Shown here piece by piece: positions 33,901 through 34,070 of a DNA stretch of 34,070 nt. Source of the DNA: JAFANK01 sp036741695. Its GTDB lineage: Bacteria; Vulcanimicrobiota; Vulcanimicrobiia; Eremiobacterales; Eremiobacteraceae. Location of the stretch: positions 1 to 34,070 of the forward strand of contig DAINRU010000025.1 of NCBI GenBank assembly GCA_036741695.1. Reading direction: 5' to 3'. The stretch's first letter is position 1. Each line of letters starts with the position of its first letter. Position numbers and translations under genes: made by a program. A model generated the notes under the pieces. The model did not search any database and was not told the DNA's origin. It was given only the letters and a program-made list of their open reading frames with translations.

Positions 33901-34070
33901 CTTGGACGCGCTGCTGCACTTGGACGAGGGCGGTGGTCTGGTCGGTGCTGAGGTTGAAGACGGCCGAGATAACGCCGCGGCCCTGCACGACGGTCGAATT
34001 GATGACGTTGAGGTCCGGCGCGCCCGCGATGGAGTCTTCGACCGGCCGCACGATGTTGTCGCGCATCTCG
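30995..34070 (-). CDS. Second RND transporter, 5' end outside window
   Basis: About 1024 residues are visible of an RND family pump; the first helix and some 40-60 residues lie beyond the right edge. The visible part starts in the porter domain (RPVEDSIAGAPDLNVINST, VQQRVQAAQSQLP). The Asp pair is in MTLVVGILVDDSIVVLENIERHHRNGE, and the Lys in VIMLVGLVSKNGILLVDYANTLRRRG. A Ser/Pro-rich insert (SQPSSSIASSPASMNPWST) interrupts the porter region, and the C-terminus is Pro/Ala-rich (APPPPRAPEVAARLK). It is a different subtype from the first pump, with no adaptor gene visible; that may lie to the right. Confidence 0.92.
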   Translation of the reverse strand, partial: EMRDNIVRPVEDSIAGAPDLNVINSTVVQGRGVISAVFNLSTDQTTALVQVQQRVQAAQSQLPSDLRAPSISTRDPGQSTVVTIAARSKSYSLAGLSDIVTNQIVPALEQVAGVGFVDANGTVTPSYEVTVDPVALQGGGFTVNDVVNSLSGNNLRLPGGIVYQPTRETLVDVRGDIQTTQSVASLPLQRTGAAIPASQPSSSIASSPASMNPWSTTSNVPRIGDLATITDSYEPRRVYAYQSGAPRLTMDVQKTTQANEVSTSDNVIAALPKLERQFPGITFDVVNVQSNYTRQQIDGVVRTLEEGILLTAIVMLFFLGSWRSSVVVLVAIPFSLLITMVVMKAANFTIDTVSLLAMTLVVGILVDDSIVVLENIERHHRNGEPPLSAAVTGRSEIGFAAICITLVDVVVFLPIAFLPGVVGKFMSEFALVVVAATLTSLWTSFTVTPSLAARWSLRSTWKPWGPIVAFEKVFERLRTWYAEELLPAALKVPRRVVAIAAVSLVIAVALVAFGVVGFTFIPTVDRGEIFIQLTYPTGTPLTEVDATVRRLESIAKQIPDVRTDVAVAGAYSSPFGGLLSEGNLGQIHLWLKDDRKQSTNYWVDWLKTKLRSSAPGATVVVIPATSTAGGNAQPIDYLVTSVRGDPTQYAAQVYQVLKGTPGATNINSSALNLAPQVNVEFDRAAAQALNVSIGAASTAVRAAMGGVVATQFEAINGLKDVYVIFPLADQTSLDQIRNIQVRANNGSIVTVGQVATLQYAPAPPVITRTNRETVIHVTANIAPGYALSNVQNAFTKRLKAANLPAWVQVRANPNGNQQNLSDTMTGMGAALALSMVLVYLLMVALYNGYSTPFIIMFAVPVAAVGAFGALAITRQTLNLFSLIGVIMLVGLVSKNGILLVDYANTLRRRGYTKLDAIRQSASIRFRPILMTTCAMIAGMTPLALGLVAGSQVRQALGIVVIGGLSSSLLLTLVLVPVIYMRLAPERFETTEEVPARLDEVVLSDGETPSAPPPPRAPEVAARLK

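Overview
This is a GC-rich window (clearly above 60% by eye). It carries signal-peptide proteins, outer-membrane beta-barrels and RND pumps with a periplasmic adaptor, so the host is probably a diderm bacterium. A run of exactly 100 N flanked by identical 55-bp ends shows that it comes from a draft or metagenome scaffold. The gene mix (class I benzoyl-CoA reductase, form I CO dehydrogenase, Gly/Asn-rich secreted proteins, DUF5916 protein, GYD protein, TMEM175-like proteins) would suit a soil lineage such as Candidatus Eremiobacterota. That placement is a guess; no marker gene here settles the phylum.

Left arm, 1-7976, minus strand. A tightly packed operon reads TetR regulator, dch, oah/bamA-like, had, bcrC, bcrB and a bcrA/bcrD-type ATPase that runs off the left edge. 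It encodes ATP-dependent benzoyl-CoA dearomatisation plus hydration, dehydrogenation and ring cleavage. A promoter with a double 12-bp operator lies upstream of the TetR gene. Beyond it, on the same strand, is a second small operon: MarC-type membrane protein, MaoC/NodN hydratase and a PAS-LuxR regulator whose PAS domain has four clustered cysteines.

Middle, 8044-17415. This is a patchwork of small envelope and stress-type genes: a glycine-zipper protein, a beta-barrel gene broken by one in-frame TAG, a CBM9-like/DUF5916 barrel protein, two overlapping secreted genes (one with long Asn-Gly repeats), a DUF6544 protein, two TMEM175-like proteins, a GYD protein, a periplasmic cupin and a VIT1/CCC1-type metal transporter.

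Right-centre, 17582-24969, plus strand. A complete aerobic CO dehydrogenase operon reads coxM-coxS-coxL-coxG-xdhC/coxF-coxD-coxE. CoxL has the form I active-site motif AYRCSFR and the GAKGVGESP motif, so real CO oxidation is predicted.

Right arm, 25047-34070, minus strand. It holds an adaptor/RND efflux pair, two small membrane proteins and a second RND transporter that runs off the right edge.

The most notable point is that an oxygen-sensitive, ATP-consuming aromatic-ring reductase pathway and an aerobic CO-oxidising enzyme sit within about 12 kb of each other. This suggests an organism that switches between oxic energy scavenging and anoxic aromatic degradation.
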